From positions 27,501 through 55,000 of the forward strand of contig JABUQX010038786.1 of the NCBI GenBank assembly GCA_015478945.1: a stretch of DNA of 27,500 nucleotides, in the 5' to 3' direction. The notes below the pieces were generated by a model. The model did no database searches. It was not told the origin of the DNA and saw nothing but the letters and a program-made list of their open reading frames with translations. The DNA is from Trachelipus rathkii (Eukaryota > Arthropoda > Malacostraca > Isopoda > Trachelipodidae). Position numbers and translations under genes: made by a program. Shown here in pieces: positions 9,401 to 22,285 of this stretch (the stretch's first letter is position 1; every line of letters begins with the position of its first letter).

Positions 9401-12400
9401 AATGAAATGGAATCACTAGGAGGTGGTGCAGAACACAAAATTTGGATTTTCTTGATGTGTCACTCATCATAGAGCACATCCGGATATTAAACCTGTCGTT
9501 CTTCGACAATAGCACTTCCGCAGCTCCAGAGTCTCTATGATCCCCGTCTCTAGCAGAAACGTACTGAAAGGAATTAAGTCAGTCTACCTCTCTCTCCCGA
9601 GCCTAGTGCTATTGGTTGGGGGAAGTGGGTATGTTATCCTCACAAAGACCTGCTCTCATAATCGTGAAGCCGGTTACATTTCGGAGAGTTCAAGAGCCAG
9701 AGGTGATCATTGTCCACTGCATCTATATGTAATGAGAAGCTCTCAAAGTGAAGGATGACTCACGGTGACAGAAGAACGCCTATCGACACTAAGAACGTGC
9801 TCTCCCTTTGTAAGAATATCTCTTACCCCTATCCACTCATCACGTTTCTCTGTACCCTAGATGCTTCTGCAACCTAAATATATAATAACTAACAAGTGTT
9901 CATCCAACTCCTTCTTCTATTAGCCTTCTTAAAGGGTTAAAAAACTATTATCTTTTGGAAGGTTTATATCCTTGTTATTATAACTTACTCATCTCTCAAT
10001 TTAGTTTAATGTAAATTATATAGCATAGGTTGGAAAGGATGTAGACTATGTCAAATGCAATAAGCTAAAGTCCTTATTTTCAGTAGAAAAACCGTAATTC
10101 CATAAATGTACAGAAAGTATATATTATATAAAATATTATCTCACAGCTGATATATCATAGGGTAATCACAGTTTCTCGAACGATTTCATTCATAAAACTC
10201 CTCGTTATGATGGTTTTCAACAAACTCAATAAAATATATGGTTGCTATGCTAATAGTTATCATGCTGTATATACTCATACTACATAAAAAAAATTGGCAT
10301 TATATTATATATACTTCAGTGATTACATATATATCTGTTTTTACAGCATCGTTACTTTTCTCCTCCTGCACCGATCTCTCCTGGCCCTCCTCGAGGCTCT
10401 CTCGATGGTGTGTATCCTCTCTGCTGTTTTTTTTAAACCCAATGACAATTCATACTACACAGTGACAAATTTATATATTATATTCCTTTTCACCTATTAA
10501 CTCAAGACTCGACGCTATTATATTCAACTAAAACTTCATTACTTCCACTAATTAGAATGAACAACTAGTGTCTCGGTGCGAGAGACTAATTTATTGACAG
10601 ATAAACTTCCTCTAATAGATATAAGATGTGTTCCATTGTGAAGAATCTGGACGGGAACAACACTCCCCAGTAGTTTTATAACTATCTTCGATCTGACATA
10701 CCTCAAACACCATCATTGCACGTTCCAGCTATTTTCTAGCCTCCACTGGTAGTCTCAACCACAGGAGTCTCTCTCCTACAGAATATTCACAATAGCACCT
10801 GCATGTTCTAAGCAATTTATATCCTAAGAAGCCTTATAAAATGTTATGCCAGTCAGCAATAGCCATCGTACACAAACAGGAAATTTTAAACATGCCGCTG
10901 GATTAAATAGAGCAATACTCGTATAAAAACAGTAAAACTCCGTGTAAAACATATTCAGTTTTTAAAATAGATTGGACTCAGAAAAAGGCTAAAAATAAAT
11001 TCTACACACTACAACACGGTTAATGTGGTCTCACTCTTCTCTCATGAGACAAGGTATTATCATTAACATCGCTGGTCCACAAATTTACAAAAATCTGTTC
11101 CGATACAAAAATAACTCAATTCGAATACAGATCAAATGGTAGAAATCTCATATCAACGCTTTGTATACATCCTTCTTAGAAACATGCTACGTTTACGTTA
11201 GAAATCTCCTTCTCGAACACATTATGCCACTAACAAAAGAAGAAACGATTCAGGCTACTAGGCTAGATGAAAACATTAGACTGTTGCGGAATGATATATG
11301 AACCCCAGCACTTACTAATAAGGATTTGATAACATTCATCAAATGAGAACCGATATACTCAAGCAATGACAGGAAGATATAACGCTCCACATTTATATAA
11401 TACACCTATAGATACTAAGTTCCGCGTACTTGATACCTTTCAGCTCTTACTCTGCTGGTAGTCCAGCAATAGGACAAAATAACACTCGAACGAAAATAAC
11501 TCTTTCTGTTCTTCCTCAAATATATTCATAGTCAAATCATACTACCGTTAGACTCCAGCTTCCAGTATTGTGTGGATACGCTGAAAGTAAATAAGGAAAG
11601 CTAAGCAATAGGGAGTTATGAAAAATTCCAAATAAAATTCGAAAAGAATTGTCTACTAGAGGTGTTTGTCATTACTTTTGTTGGCATTTCTCATCTCACA
11701 GATACAACATTGCACTTTTACTTTAATAAGTAGGGACATCGCAAGTGCTCTCTTCTCTACAAAATATGCACTAAAGAGACATCGCAAGAAAGTGAGTGAT
11801 GCTTAACCTCATCTGATATAAAACAAGCACACTTGTAATCCGCTCCAATTGGAAAGTTCACCAGGCTAACTTCTCGTCCAGGTTATCACCTTATGTAGAG
11901 AGGATGACCAGATTCATATCGAGTGAGTTAATCATTGCTGAACCATTAATATCTTGTATCTATAATATGGTCTTCAATTTCTACGCGAAATAAGTAGTTG
12001 TGATGCGCGAGCGTCAAGCGCTTTCAGTTCATACTCACAAAGCTCACAAGCATATACGAATTCGACTTCGTGTTCGCTTCCATATCAGTGGGTGTGGCAG
12101 TGACTTCTTCAATAAAATTAATGTGTGAATTAATCGAAAATAATATTTTACCTCATGCATATTGCGGTCCAATAAAAATAACCTTAACACGACGATAATA
12201 GGGAAATTGTGTACTACTTTTTTCTATACAGAAATTAATCAGTTATATTATAGTATATTCTAATCTGCTAGTTAAGTATATATGTGCACGCTATCCTTAT
12301 TTTCCTTTTTAATTATACACTAGTATGCTTTATCCTTTTTAGTAGTTACCACAATATTGAAGATAAATGATCTCATTTATACTGTGAGAATTCATGATAT

Positions 12401-13020
12401 AATCTGATAATATTGGTATATATATATACTGTGCTCATAATAATTTTATTTCTTCACACTACCTATTTTCCTCCAAAATGGTACCTTTTTCATAATGTAA
12501 CTTAGATCTTCACTGCTAAATTTATTAATCTATTCATACAGGCGGCTAACAAATCTTGCAAATACTTTCAATTATATACAAACTTATCTAACATATAGAT
12601 ATGCTATCTTATCCTATATCATCCCGAATGGGCAAAAATCGCAGTCAGCGTGATATATATATGATCAAGTGAAAATGTCATTACCAATTGTAATATATAC
12701 TAGTATATTGTAGGATTAAATAATTTTATTTTTTATATTTGATTTAATTTACTTATCTTATTAACTTATATAATTTAGACTATTAGTTCATTTATAGTGA
12801 AATGCTTGGCGTTTAATTTTGATTGATGATTATATATATCTATACGTGCATAAGTACGTCCTGTAAGAACAATCTTGTAGCTTCAACAGCAGTTTTAATT
12901 ACTCCAATCATCGTTATGTTATTGTATTATGTCCACTTACAAACTAGCTATATACTTATATATTAGAATAACATCTTATTAAATATTTTTTAGTATATAA
13001 CTTATCTTATTTATTATAAT
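9401..13020. other. Unassigned region, pyrimidine-rich patches
   Basis: The plus strand is enriched in C/T words (ctctctc, cctcctc, ttctcc), notably around 9580-9850 and 10350-10430, with AT-rich sequence between 12.1 and 13.0 kb. No conserved coding motif was found. A 25-codon frame at 11223-11298 beginning MPLTKEETIQATRLDENIRL looks faintly protein-like but stops at once and is not called. A TA-rich stretch near 12415-12430 and several poly-T runs are the only simple repeats. Confidence 0.6.
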
Positions 13021-13629
13021 AGGTAAGCTTATAGGACCCCCCTTGATATATACGATTTACATATATTTAGGCCAGGCCTCATTCTCTCCGAAGGATGAAA
13101 GCAAATCACCTGAGCAATGATCCAAACTAAAAATGCAAAACATGCTCCCTTTAGGTCTAAACCACGTCGTAGAGCAGGAAAGCTATATAAGTCAGCACCT
13201 CTTTTAATGGCATTTTCAGCAAGTGCTCAATGTGTCATTCTGATGATACTGACCAACCTATACCATAAAAATGTTGTATAATATTTCTCTCTACCTATTC
13301 ATATGGAATAAGGTCATTTTAAATATTCGATCGTTCCTCATAAAATATCCTTAGGCAATTCTATGGAGCAGGTGCGCTCTTACATACTGGCTGGAATTCC
13401 CATCTACGATCTTCTTTCAGTTTGAGCCTCTTTTCTAGTTTTAACATCAGTAGCAGCCATAGAAGCTTATGAAGAATATTTGTGGTTTTTATTAAAGCTT
13501 CTGCCGAGAAAACAGTGTTTAATTTTTACTTTTTTATTCTTATCCTATTTTAGGGTCTGATAGTGTGGTCGCGAACAGGTGTGAGAAATAACGGAAACAC
13601 TGTGCAAAAATGCTCCCTTTAGGCGCCTA

Positions 13630-13646
13630 GGGGGACGAAGTCCCCC
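13630..13646. other. Perfect short hairpin
   Basis: GGGGGAC (13630-13636) and GTCCCCC (13640-13646) are exact reverse complements around a GAA loop. It is unusually GC-rich for its surroundings. There is no T-run after it and no gene ending at it, so it is not called a terminator. It could be the tip of a mobile-element hairpin. Confidence 0.6.
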
Positions 13647-14484
13647 CACGTGTCGTCCACGCGTCGGTTATGTCAGGATAGCCGAGGAGAACCAAGACTC
13701 TGTCCATGCTGTTTGTGGTTATATGCCTCTTTTCCTATAGACTCTCTATTTCTATAATTGGTAAAAAATATATATAACCATCCGTTTACAATTGTTGAGG
13801 CAGAACTTGACTCTCCTCTCCGAAGCTTCTAGAGTATTTCCTTCGTTGCTTTCTTAAAAACAATGATTCATTATACGATTAACAAGCACATTTCTTCTCT
13901 CCGACACAATTATATTTAATACGATCATTTTAGAGTGTACTCTCAAACACTAATTTTCTTTTACTCTTTTTTCTCTCCTCTCTTTCATGGATAAAAAGTC
14001 TCCTGCCATTACTTACGAAAATCTTGTTATTTCTCTTTTTTCTCAATGTGTCATTACCAATATAAGCTGTCTAATTAGTTTTTTTGTTAATATGCATGTT
14101 TTGCTTTCGGAGAGGCTGACACTGAATGCTATCCAACGTATATCTACCGATATGTCCTATTATTCGTTGAAATCAGTCATCTATATACTCATGTAAAGAC
14201 TGCTTCTAGCTCCCGAAATCTATTGGATATACCTCCAATATTACTTTGATCTCGATAACGCATATAAGGTGTCACTGCGGTCCTGTAACCTAGGTATCTG
14301 TGTGAGTTCTCATCTATATCACGTGCTCGAATATTATGCAAAGTTATTAGTGTTAAGATGTCTTAGGTTATGTATAATATATTTGGTATCTTCCTCGTTT
14401 TTCACCTTCTACCATTCTCCAATTTATTAGTATAAGTAATATTTCAATTCCTTTTCAATAAATATTACTGCTTAAACTATAATA

Positions 14485-14572
14485 ATATATTATATAAAGT
14501 TAACTAATATATTAATATATATATCTATATATAATTATATATATATATATACTATATAATAGATAATAAAAT
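14485..14572. repeat. (AT)n microsatellite
   Basis: Short tract of alternating TA with AATT interruptions. Confidence 0.85.
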
Positions 14573-15008
14573 ATAAATAAATTTGTAACTTTATTTCATT
14601 CAAACAAACTAAATAATAACTATATAATAACAGAGTTTATTATAAACTCTCTATGATTCGATTTTTCATGTTGGATATCTAATGATCATATATATACCAT
14701 TATACAGCACTCAAAATATCACTGAGCAACAATAAATAATTAATATAATAAAAGTACTAAATACAATTGATAAATTAAAGTATATTTCTCAAGGACCGTA
14801 TATCCAGTAGCGTACATATATAATTATAATTTGTATTTTCACTCATACTAGAATTTTCAAAAATCACCATTTAAAAATTTGATCGATTAGGCTTCTGCTT
14901 ATTTAGAATATTTCGGTGACTTTGTAATTTTTAGGTGACTCTCTAATTAATTATTATGTGTTTAGTATTAAGAGGTCTGACTGAACATTATTGCCTATTT
15001 ATTTTTAG

Positions 15009-15288
15009 AGAGCTATGTTCATAGGGGCTAATCATCGTGGTCAAGCAATTGATTTTGAAACTAAACGGGGTGTCGACAACTCTAGCGCGCAAACTTGGTT
15101 CATATACTGTAGAGACGTTCTTCTATTAGAGTATGGTGTTTTGCGTAGAATTATAAACATAATACTGTAATGTGACTGTGGAGTTTCTATTGTTCATGTT
15201 TTATTTTACTTCCAGAATTTCTGATTTGAATTCCTTTGGAAGTGTAAAATTTGTTAAATCAAAATTCCGCGAAAATGTCTATATTTAG
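15009..15288 (+). pseudogene. Decayed ISXO2-like (Merlin/IS1016-type) transposase remnant
   Basis: Two pieces on the plus strand fit one known order. Piece 1 (15009-15170, after TTTTTAG) contains RGVDNSSAQTWFIYCRDVLL. This resembles the helix-turn-helix-like 'TxVDWxxFCREVC' segment common in ISXO2-like transposase proteins of invertebrates. Piece 2 (about 15217-15285, after the acceptor TTACTTCCAG) reads ISDLNSFGSVKFVKSKFRENVY. It aligns with the following 'GGxGKIVEIDESKFxKxKY' block, which starts the DDE domain. The Ile-Asp-Glu triplet that carries the first catalytic Asp is missing between Val-Lys and Ser-Lys-Phe, and a stop follows at 15286. The element is therefore dead. The reaction (DNA cut-and-paste) is known for the family and inferred here. 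The assignment rests on two short blocks in correct order and is moderately secure. Confidence 0.5.
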
Positions 15289-17420
15289 TGAATAATATAT
15301 TTTACAACATAGGGCCTACGCAGTTTTACTGTCACCAATTATGACGTCCTCGACGTTGCAAAAATACTTTGCATCATTATTTTGCTGTGCCAATGTAGAG
15401 AAACAGAATAAGTCATGGGCTTCCACATATATGTGCAACTTTTGTTCAGTTATACTACGAGAATGGCTTTTAAAAAGTAAAGGAAAAAGAGATATATGGC
15501 TTTTGCTCTCCCTATGGTTTGGCTGGAGCCAGCAAAACCATACAGAGTGACTGCTACATATTCTTTGAACTCCCACATCGCTGAGAAATAGCGAGTTTTG
15601 TCAAGGAAGGAAAAAGAAGGTGAACCGTTTCTGATTGAATACCTCGCAATTCTTTTCAGTACTGCATATTACGACTTGTTACGCTCACATATACACTGTC
15701 TACTAGTCATCTGCTCACGTTCGTATCATCCACCAGTCCAACATTATAAGCTGGAAGTAGAAAAAGAAAGTGTGGAAGAAGAACCCAACAATATGCTTTC
15801 CATCATTGCAAAGTGACAAAGCTTTTGAGGTAACACGAGGAATATCGAGCTTGCGCAACACACATGACGAGGCAAAGAACTCGAATTTGAAAGCAGAATC
15901 TCATTATCGAGACCTTGAGATACTTATGTGTCTAATAGGGTGTCGATGCAGAACTTCTCAGGGGTAATTCATAAGTGACAGTACTCTCAGCTGCGCAATG
16001 TGCGATTATCTTTACGATGCGCTATAGTGTGATGTTATTTCGATAGTATCACATGTGCATAAAAGGATATAGATCTGAGTACGGTGTCTAGGTTGGGATA
16101 TCTTGTGTTTTTCACTTTTTTTGAAATGACAAAAGATCACAATTTGGTTGTATTTTTACTTTGACGTAATGTTCTTGATGGAAATGTTTGAATCTTAAAC
16201 CATGATCCCCACTGATGGAAGCTATTAATTCCACTAGGAATCCTCCAAGCTATAGATTGTGAAAAGCTATTTTCTATATTAAAGAGCAACAGTTTCTATT
16301 CTATCCTGTTATGGTCATACCTCTAATAATTCACATGAAGTATATATGAACATTAGAACTAAAAGCCCTCCTTCAGATTCACTTCAAATATGAGTGAACA
16401 CAGGTGTAGAAAATCTGTACGAATCTATCAAAGTTTATCAGCTCATATTGTACTTTATAATAGATTGATGGTACATGGTACTCTACAGACAAGTACTTGC
16501 TTATGTGATATTATATATATATATGTTTGTGGAGACTTATAAGTAGGTAGAGAGTGTTTAGGCACATTTACATTTTAAAACAGACTCGGTCTTCCAAAAA
16601 TAATAAATTCTTGATACATCTAACGTCTATGAAAAATGTGTATACTTGTAGTCTTTTCAGTATATTCCAACAAGATGTTTACCACTTCCACTCTTCATAT
16701 TAAAAATGCATGTAGGTCTCATAAATAAATATTTGTTACAAACTACAAGCTTGGTATGTTGAAATTGAGGCTGATTTAAAAATTTTTCTTCTGTAATAAT
16801 AATAATTTCTATATATATTACCAAGGTGCAGTCGCAAAGTTAAGAGAAGGATTTTTGAGTTATGGATGCGCATAGAATTAAATTATGATCAACTGTTGTT
16901 TCTAGAATATAACTTATATCCTAGCGTGTGTATATTGAATAGAAGGGTGATGAAAGGTCTCTAGTACCCATATAGACCACACTCCCTGTATACTTTGTTT
17001 GTAATAATACAAAATATCTATTAAAAATTTAACCGTGAATGTCTTATTTGTATATGAGAATAAATCCCCTCCTCCTTACATCATGGTTGTAATTTTAGTT
17101 TTTGAAATTCCTCGCTCGGAAAGGTTTGTGAAGGATACATAGGAAAATTTATCTTATCGGTGAATAAGGGTCTAGTCACGAGAAAACATATACAAAAACT
17201 TTTCAATTATTCTGCATAGTGATTCAGAACAGGAATTGCAATATCAAAACCAACTTTACCAGGGATCTATTTTTTACAAGTGGGTTGCGTGTTTGTGGAT
17301 TTCGACACCAGTATAAGTGCTTATAATGATGGAGCACCATCACTTCAAATACCTTATTCCGTTATCTAGGCAAGTAACTATACGATAATAATTCTACACA
17401 CCAGATCATTGCTCTTTCTA
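15289..17420. other. Unassigned region
   Basis: No supported gene. Overlapping open frames on both strands at 15316-15576 and plus-strand frames at 15598-15967 are longer than most here. The one at 15598-15816 ends in the acidic stretch LEVEKESVEEEPNN. None carries a recognisable domain, and no convincing splice partners were seen. They could be older transposon debris linked to the remnant just upstream. From 16.0 to 17.4 kb the sequence is AT-rich and stop-dense. Confidence 0.5.
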
Positions 17421-19940
17421 CAATGTCGAGGTATTATAAATATGGGAGTCAGAGAGAGATACGGAGCCAAGAGAGCCGGACCTTAGAGAGTCTCTGCCCT
17501 TCTGGAGAAAAGCTCGCCAGATCCTCTCAAGGCTCTGAGTTAGAACTGGAGAGAGCAGAAGAGGACATCATATACAGCGCGAAACTTAGACTACTTTTGA
17601 CAAACTTTAATATCAATATGTATAGTAGCGTTTATCTTCTTTAATATGATTCGGAAAGAGTAGCAAAATTAATTATGCAATGACAAATGATTGTGCACGT
17701 ATCCGAAACTAAATAACTCAGAGCTCAGTGAAAGGACTGGAGCCGGGAAAGGACCAGATCGTCCCCGGAAGTCAAACAGGTGAAGTCAGGCCTCGCGAAA
17801 GCCTCTTGAGAGCCCAAGAGCTTGAATACTCCAATAGTGATGCACAACTTATTCTCTCTCTCAAGAAAGACATTCATTGTGTAGATGTGTTAGGTCAGCG
17901 TGTACACAGAAATACTGTATGTATGCAATTGTAAGTTTTGGGACTTACTAGATGTCTGGCCGATTGTATTCTTGAAGCATATATGGTAGCTGCTCGGGTG
18001 CTTGACGATGAGGAGCTGGAGTATTTCCGACAAAGTTGGATATGACTCGGTATCGCTCCAGAGCGGTATATACTCGAGAGTCTCCAAAGAAGCCAGCGGA
18101 GCTAAAGAATAACAGATTACGCTATTCTCTCTGGAGAAACTTATTGCAGGTAGTAGATTTATAAGTAAATCTCTATGACACTGCTCTCTATGAGAGTGTT
18201 CGAGCAAACGAGCAAGCTTGCACGAAAATCTCTAGAATGTTCTATTCTGCAAAAAGGAGCCAGCAACTCGCGGAGACCGGAGTAGGGCACGTTGTGGTGC
18301 GACTCAGAGAAAGCCGGTGTAGACATATTAGCGGTAATGACTAGTGAGAAATAGAGCCAAGGAAAGCCGGGAATAGTCGGAGCCGCAAGGGAAAGCCGGC
18401 GTGTTTTACAAAAGAGTGAATACTTTTTATAAAGTTATAACAAATTGTTTGCACACGGAGTTAAAATACGTTTTCTCTCGCTGGCGAAGGTTCATGTATG
18501 CCTGAAATTGAGTGTGCTTTGAGTGTGGTGTAAACGAAGTCGAGTATTGCTCGGAGCTGCGAGCTAAAGTCTCCATAAGATCGCGCGGAAGCCGGAGCCA
18601 GAGCCTGAGTGCGTAAAAAACGGTATAAATAAAAGTATTTTATCTTTATAAATTGGTATTCTCGCTCAGTAAATTACTTACATAGAGAGAGCCTCAGACC
18701 ATCTAGAGAGGAGGCTTTCCGTGCTGAAACTTTCTGAAATTGGAACATCGTAAGTTGCATAAGCTCAAACAAGTTTCCCTCAATTTTCCGGTTGCGCATG
18801 CTGTTGGATCTGAAGGGAGATCAGTATGGAGAGACCGGAGTAGTGGTTCCAGCAAAAATAGTTGTTAAGCTAGTCGGTTTAACCGAGAATAGTCTCGGAG
18901 CCAGGTTGCACGGAACAACCTGAGTAGAGCGCTTGAGAGTCTGTGGTGTGAGTTTGATGCATAGCGAGAAAAAAGCAATTGTTGGGACTCCATTATTAGA
19001 GATATTTTTCTCTCCATAGTGTAACTTATATGTTTTCAAGGAAATGTGCACCAAAACACTGTTGTTTTTTGAGTTGTTAATACTGAGCGGAAAAGTCAGC
19101 GAGAGCCGGCTGAAGCATACATCCTCTCATGATAAAGGAGCAAACATTCGTACTGCGAGAGACCTCGCGGAGAGAACACGAGGAAGCCTCGGACATATGT
19201 TACGCCCGAACCACGAGAACAAAGGAGAGAGATAGTTTAATTTTATACTATACCGCGTAGTGTATTGATTCTCTTTTTACCGCGAGTATTTTACCACCGG
19301 TAAAAATTACTTTTCTTCAAAAATCGGTAACGAGCTCTGAATTTTATTATCTGACATGTGGTGAACGGAAGATAGGATTAGCGTGTAGACCTCTGTGTAG
19401 CGCAGGAGGTGTCATGGATAAGGAAGGCTCGTCTCGGTAGCTTACGAAAGATAAGCTTGTATAAGTGATAGACAGTTTTTCTCTTTTGTATGTAATTTTT
19501 GCAGGTTGGGAAAAACTTTAAACTGTCGTTTATACCGCCTCAAATATGGTAATCGGAGGGCTGGTATATTACGCATTTCTGTTTGGAGAAATAAGGACGG
19601 CTGGCGACGACGCAGGAGCTCTGAGCGGAGGCCACAGTCGAACAGCCGGAGCTCTCGAGAGCAGAGCCGTGACCCGGGCTTGTGTAACCGAAGACGAGAG
19701 ACTCTGAGCACGGACCAGATCGGGAGATGCACGCGACTATCTGCATGGAATTCCTTAGCATAATAAGACATTTTTTTAAAAGAACATAGTTCTTTTCTTC
19801 GTATAAGGTAAAACACAAAACTCAGAATGTTTTCACGCAAAAGTCGGAGAACTGAGCAGACTATTCGTTGAAATTAGAATATGGAGTCGGAGGCCTGGGA
19901 CTGGAGCTGGAGCCAGAGGCTGGAGCCGGAAAGTATAAAT
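17420..19940. repeat. Degenerate GGAGCC/GAGCCGG-type repeat field
   Basis: Clusters of GA-rich and GGAGCC-like words recur through 2.5 kb of otherwise AT-rich DNA. Examples are 'gagagccgga' (17470), 'ctggagccggg' (17741), 'gaaagccgg' (18310, 18363, 18391), 'aagccggagccagagcc' (18591), 'gagagccggct' (19101), 'cagccggagctctcgagag' (19643) and 'gactggagctggagccaga' near 19899. The 11-mer ggaccagatcg occurs at about 17751 and 19710. The pattern suggests ancient hexamer or trimer tandem arrays that have diverged. The ORFs here (17890-18207, 19442-19840 and shadows) are Arg/Ser/Glu-rich products of the repeat, with no domain. Confidence 0.6.
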
Positions 19941-21290
19941 TTTAATAAAATTTTCAACTTTCCAACTTATAATAGATAAGTGGAATATAGATGATATACG
20001 GGTGTCATATATGTATAGTATAATACAAGAACTTAGCGCTAGCTAGTAGTGAAATGTCTAATAAAAATTACTATTATTTTTTACATTATACTCAATACAC
20101 TATTACTCTCAAAATCTCAGTATATATAGGCCTATATAAGTTAAAGCAGTATATATATATGATATATATAAAATATATATAGTGTATATAAATGAAAGTA
20201 AGTAATATTTATTATTAATATATAAAGATATATATATTAATACAGCAATAATGGTATAAGAAAATCAGTTAATCAGGGCAGAATGGGATGAAGCAACTGA
20301 TGAGTGATTATTACTGCTGTGTTCTGAAAAAGAAGAAGACACTTTCAGAACATAAAATAGGAAAAAGTTAAGTATATATCTCGAATTTATAGTTTTTATA
20401 CAATAATTATGTAAATCATTGTTATGATGAATTATAAATGTGATTAAAAATTATAATCATTTATTATTATGTTTAGGTAATGAATAAAAAGATAATACAT
20501 ATTAGTTTTATTAAATCCTAATACAATTATTATTATTAAAATTGACTAAAATTAATTTAAATTTTATAGTATAAAGTATTTAATATAAATATAATAATAT
20601 ATATGATTCTTTTGTTATTATAATATATATTAACATACAAACGAATATTTGTATATAGTGAATAGGTATTATACTTAGTATATATTATAATACTATTATA
20701 AACTTATCGGAAGCTTTGATAACTACAATAATAAACTTAATACGTTATATTCTATAGTATATAAGAAATCTAAAAATCTTTTTTCGTTGTATAGTAAATC
20801 TGGCATAAAAATATATATGCAGTGTATTTAGTTTATTATCCATTCATTACTAATTATATTTTATTTATTTCAGTATTTTGAGAGATATGTTTAATATATT
20901 AGTATTATATATATATATTGTTAACCTCAGTGTATACTCTATTAACTTTATGGCATTATTGTAATGTTAGATACATATTAGTATCTATAAAAGTATATAT
21001 ATATTTTAGCAATATACCTTTAATGTTATGTGTAAAATAATCTACTTAATTTTCTGTGTTGTTAATAAAAAATATATTTTTTTTTAAAAATAGAAGCATT
21101 TATCAGTAAGATTAGTTTTGCATGTTAGTTACTAATATAATTCCTACTTCTAAGAATAAATTACACAAAATTTTTAATTTATTTAATATTTTTAAAGTAA
21201 AAGATATACTACGTACCAAGGAATCTTCCTAAATCCATTTGAATTCTTGAATGAAAATTGAACTTAATATTTAACTTTACCACTGATTGG
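19941..21290. other. AT-rich intergenic DNA
   Basis: This stretch is very AT-rich and stop-dense on both strands, with short TA runs (for example 20140-20240). A Ser-rich frame on the minus strand (about 20358-20268) is open for about 30 codons with an internal TTTTTCAG, but shows no family motif. Nothing else was seen. Confidence 0.6.
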
Positions 21291-22229
21291 CTAATATGTA
21301 GGGTTGGCCCGACATACCAGGTGCTCGGCTGGCGTGTGAGTTTGATATGAATTCCAATTTCTATTATATAGTTGGTTGCGATGCGATCCGAGTGGGTGAC
21401 TGCGGCTCATCGTGTGTGACGCAGCTTAGTTGCTCGATAATGTTTTTTTCTCAACTTGCTGTGACCTCGCTAGAACTCTTAAACACACATATATGTAATA
21501 AAGGAGGATGACGAATCGTGACTGATAGCAAACAATCTCTGCTAGGTGACACTGGTATATATAACATATCAAAGTTATCAACATTAAAAAAATTAAAAAA
21601 ACATAGATTAGATTATAACAAACACAGCTCTTAGTTCTTAGGCTCGTGAGTATAATTCATAAGACTTTTGGACTGCGTCTACGAGAAGTACGTGAGCAGA
21701 AAACTCCTCTCTCCTGTGCAACTAGCCTTCGCCATGGGTGCGTGGGATCGTGTATGTTTCCGTAATAATTTATTTTTCCTTTATTTGGAGAAAAAAAAGA
21801 CAAAATAAATTCAATAAAATCATTTTAAAATGGCGTTTTTTCTCAAAATTCACTTTTTTTGCCATATTCTAAGTGATTGTAATCAATAAAAAATCGCTTA
21901 AAAAATATAAAAAACGACATACGGCTCCTATTCTACGTGCGGAAACTTTTCCAGGAACCCTTTATCATATATATAGGCGAAAGATTCTCACATGTTTTAC
22001 TTAGATTGTACAATTTAAATATTGTGGGTGGTGTCAGTACAAGTTTTGAATAATTTTGATAGGACCTTTGAATATTTATTATTATTAAAATTATGTCAAA
22101 TTCAAATAATTGAATACTGGATGTTTCCAATTTCATTTTTATTTAGTTTCACAATGAAATATAATTTAAAATCTTTTAAACAAGTTTTTTCTAGACTTTT
22201 TATCTATATATTTTATTGGAATAAAAAAT
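21291..22229. other. Unassigned, with a GC-richer island at 21300-21480
   Basis: The 21300-21480 patch ('gttggcccgac', 'gatgcgatccgagtggg', 'gtgacgcagc') stands out in base composition from the AT-rich surroundings. It has no tRNA A/B boxes or coding motif that I can identify. A diverged insertion such as a SINE is possible. The rest holds only short chance ORFs, for example 21933-22136 on the minus strand. Confidence 0.5.
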
Positions 22230-22249
22230 AAATTATTAATATATATATC

Positions 22250-22281
<32 letters not shown>

Positions 22282-22285
22282 TATT
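22230..22285. repeat. (AT)n microsatellite
   Basis: Pure or nearly pure alternating TA with two short interruptions. Confidence 0.9.

Larger units (their letters stand above)
13021..15008. other. Unassigned region with a short direct repeat and a hairpin
   Basis: The 14-mer atgctccctttagg occurs at 13142-13155 and 13610-13623, preceded in both by a tgcaaaa word. Seven bases after the second copy is a perfect GGGGGAC-GAA-GTCCCCC hairpin (13630-13646). On the minus strand near 13460-13400 the frame containing AATDVKTRKEAQTERRS is open but soon stopped. The 14485-14572 stretch is mostly (TA)n. No gene is supported; the 13987-14196 ORF has no recognisable domain. Confidence 0.55.

Noticed and set aside
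11223..11298. Short ORF beginning MPLTKEETIQATRLDENIRL as a transposase N terminus
   Set aside because: Only 25 codons before a stop, with no helix-turn-helix motif identifiable and no continuation in any frame.
13630..13646. Hairpin as an intrinsic transcription terminator
   Set aside because: No T-tract follows, no gene ends here, and the genome is eukaryotic in character.
15316..15576. Overlapping 86- and 69-codon ORFs on opposite strands
   Set aside because: Neither has a recognisable domain or good splice sites; mirrored open frames suggest a locally stop-poor stretch. Possible transposon debris only.
19442..19840. 132-codon minus-strand ORF, longest in the window
   Set aside because: Arg/Leu/Ser-rich translation of the GGAGCC-like repeat; overlapped by open frames in other phases and strands, with no domain or splice context.
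20295..20340. CTGATGAG followed by TCTGAAA, possible hammerhead ribozyme
   Set aside because: The bases between the two core motifs cannot form stem II, and no matching stem I or III flanks were seen.
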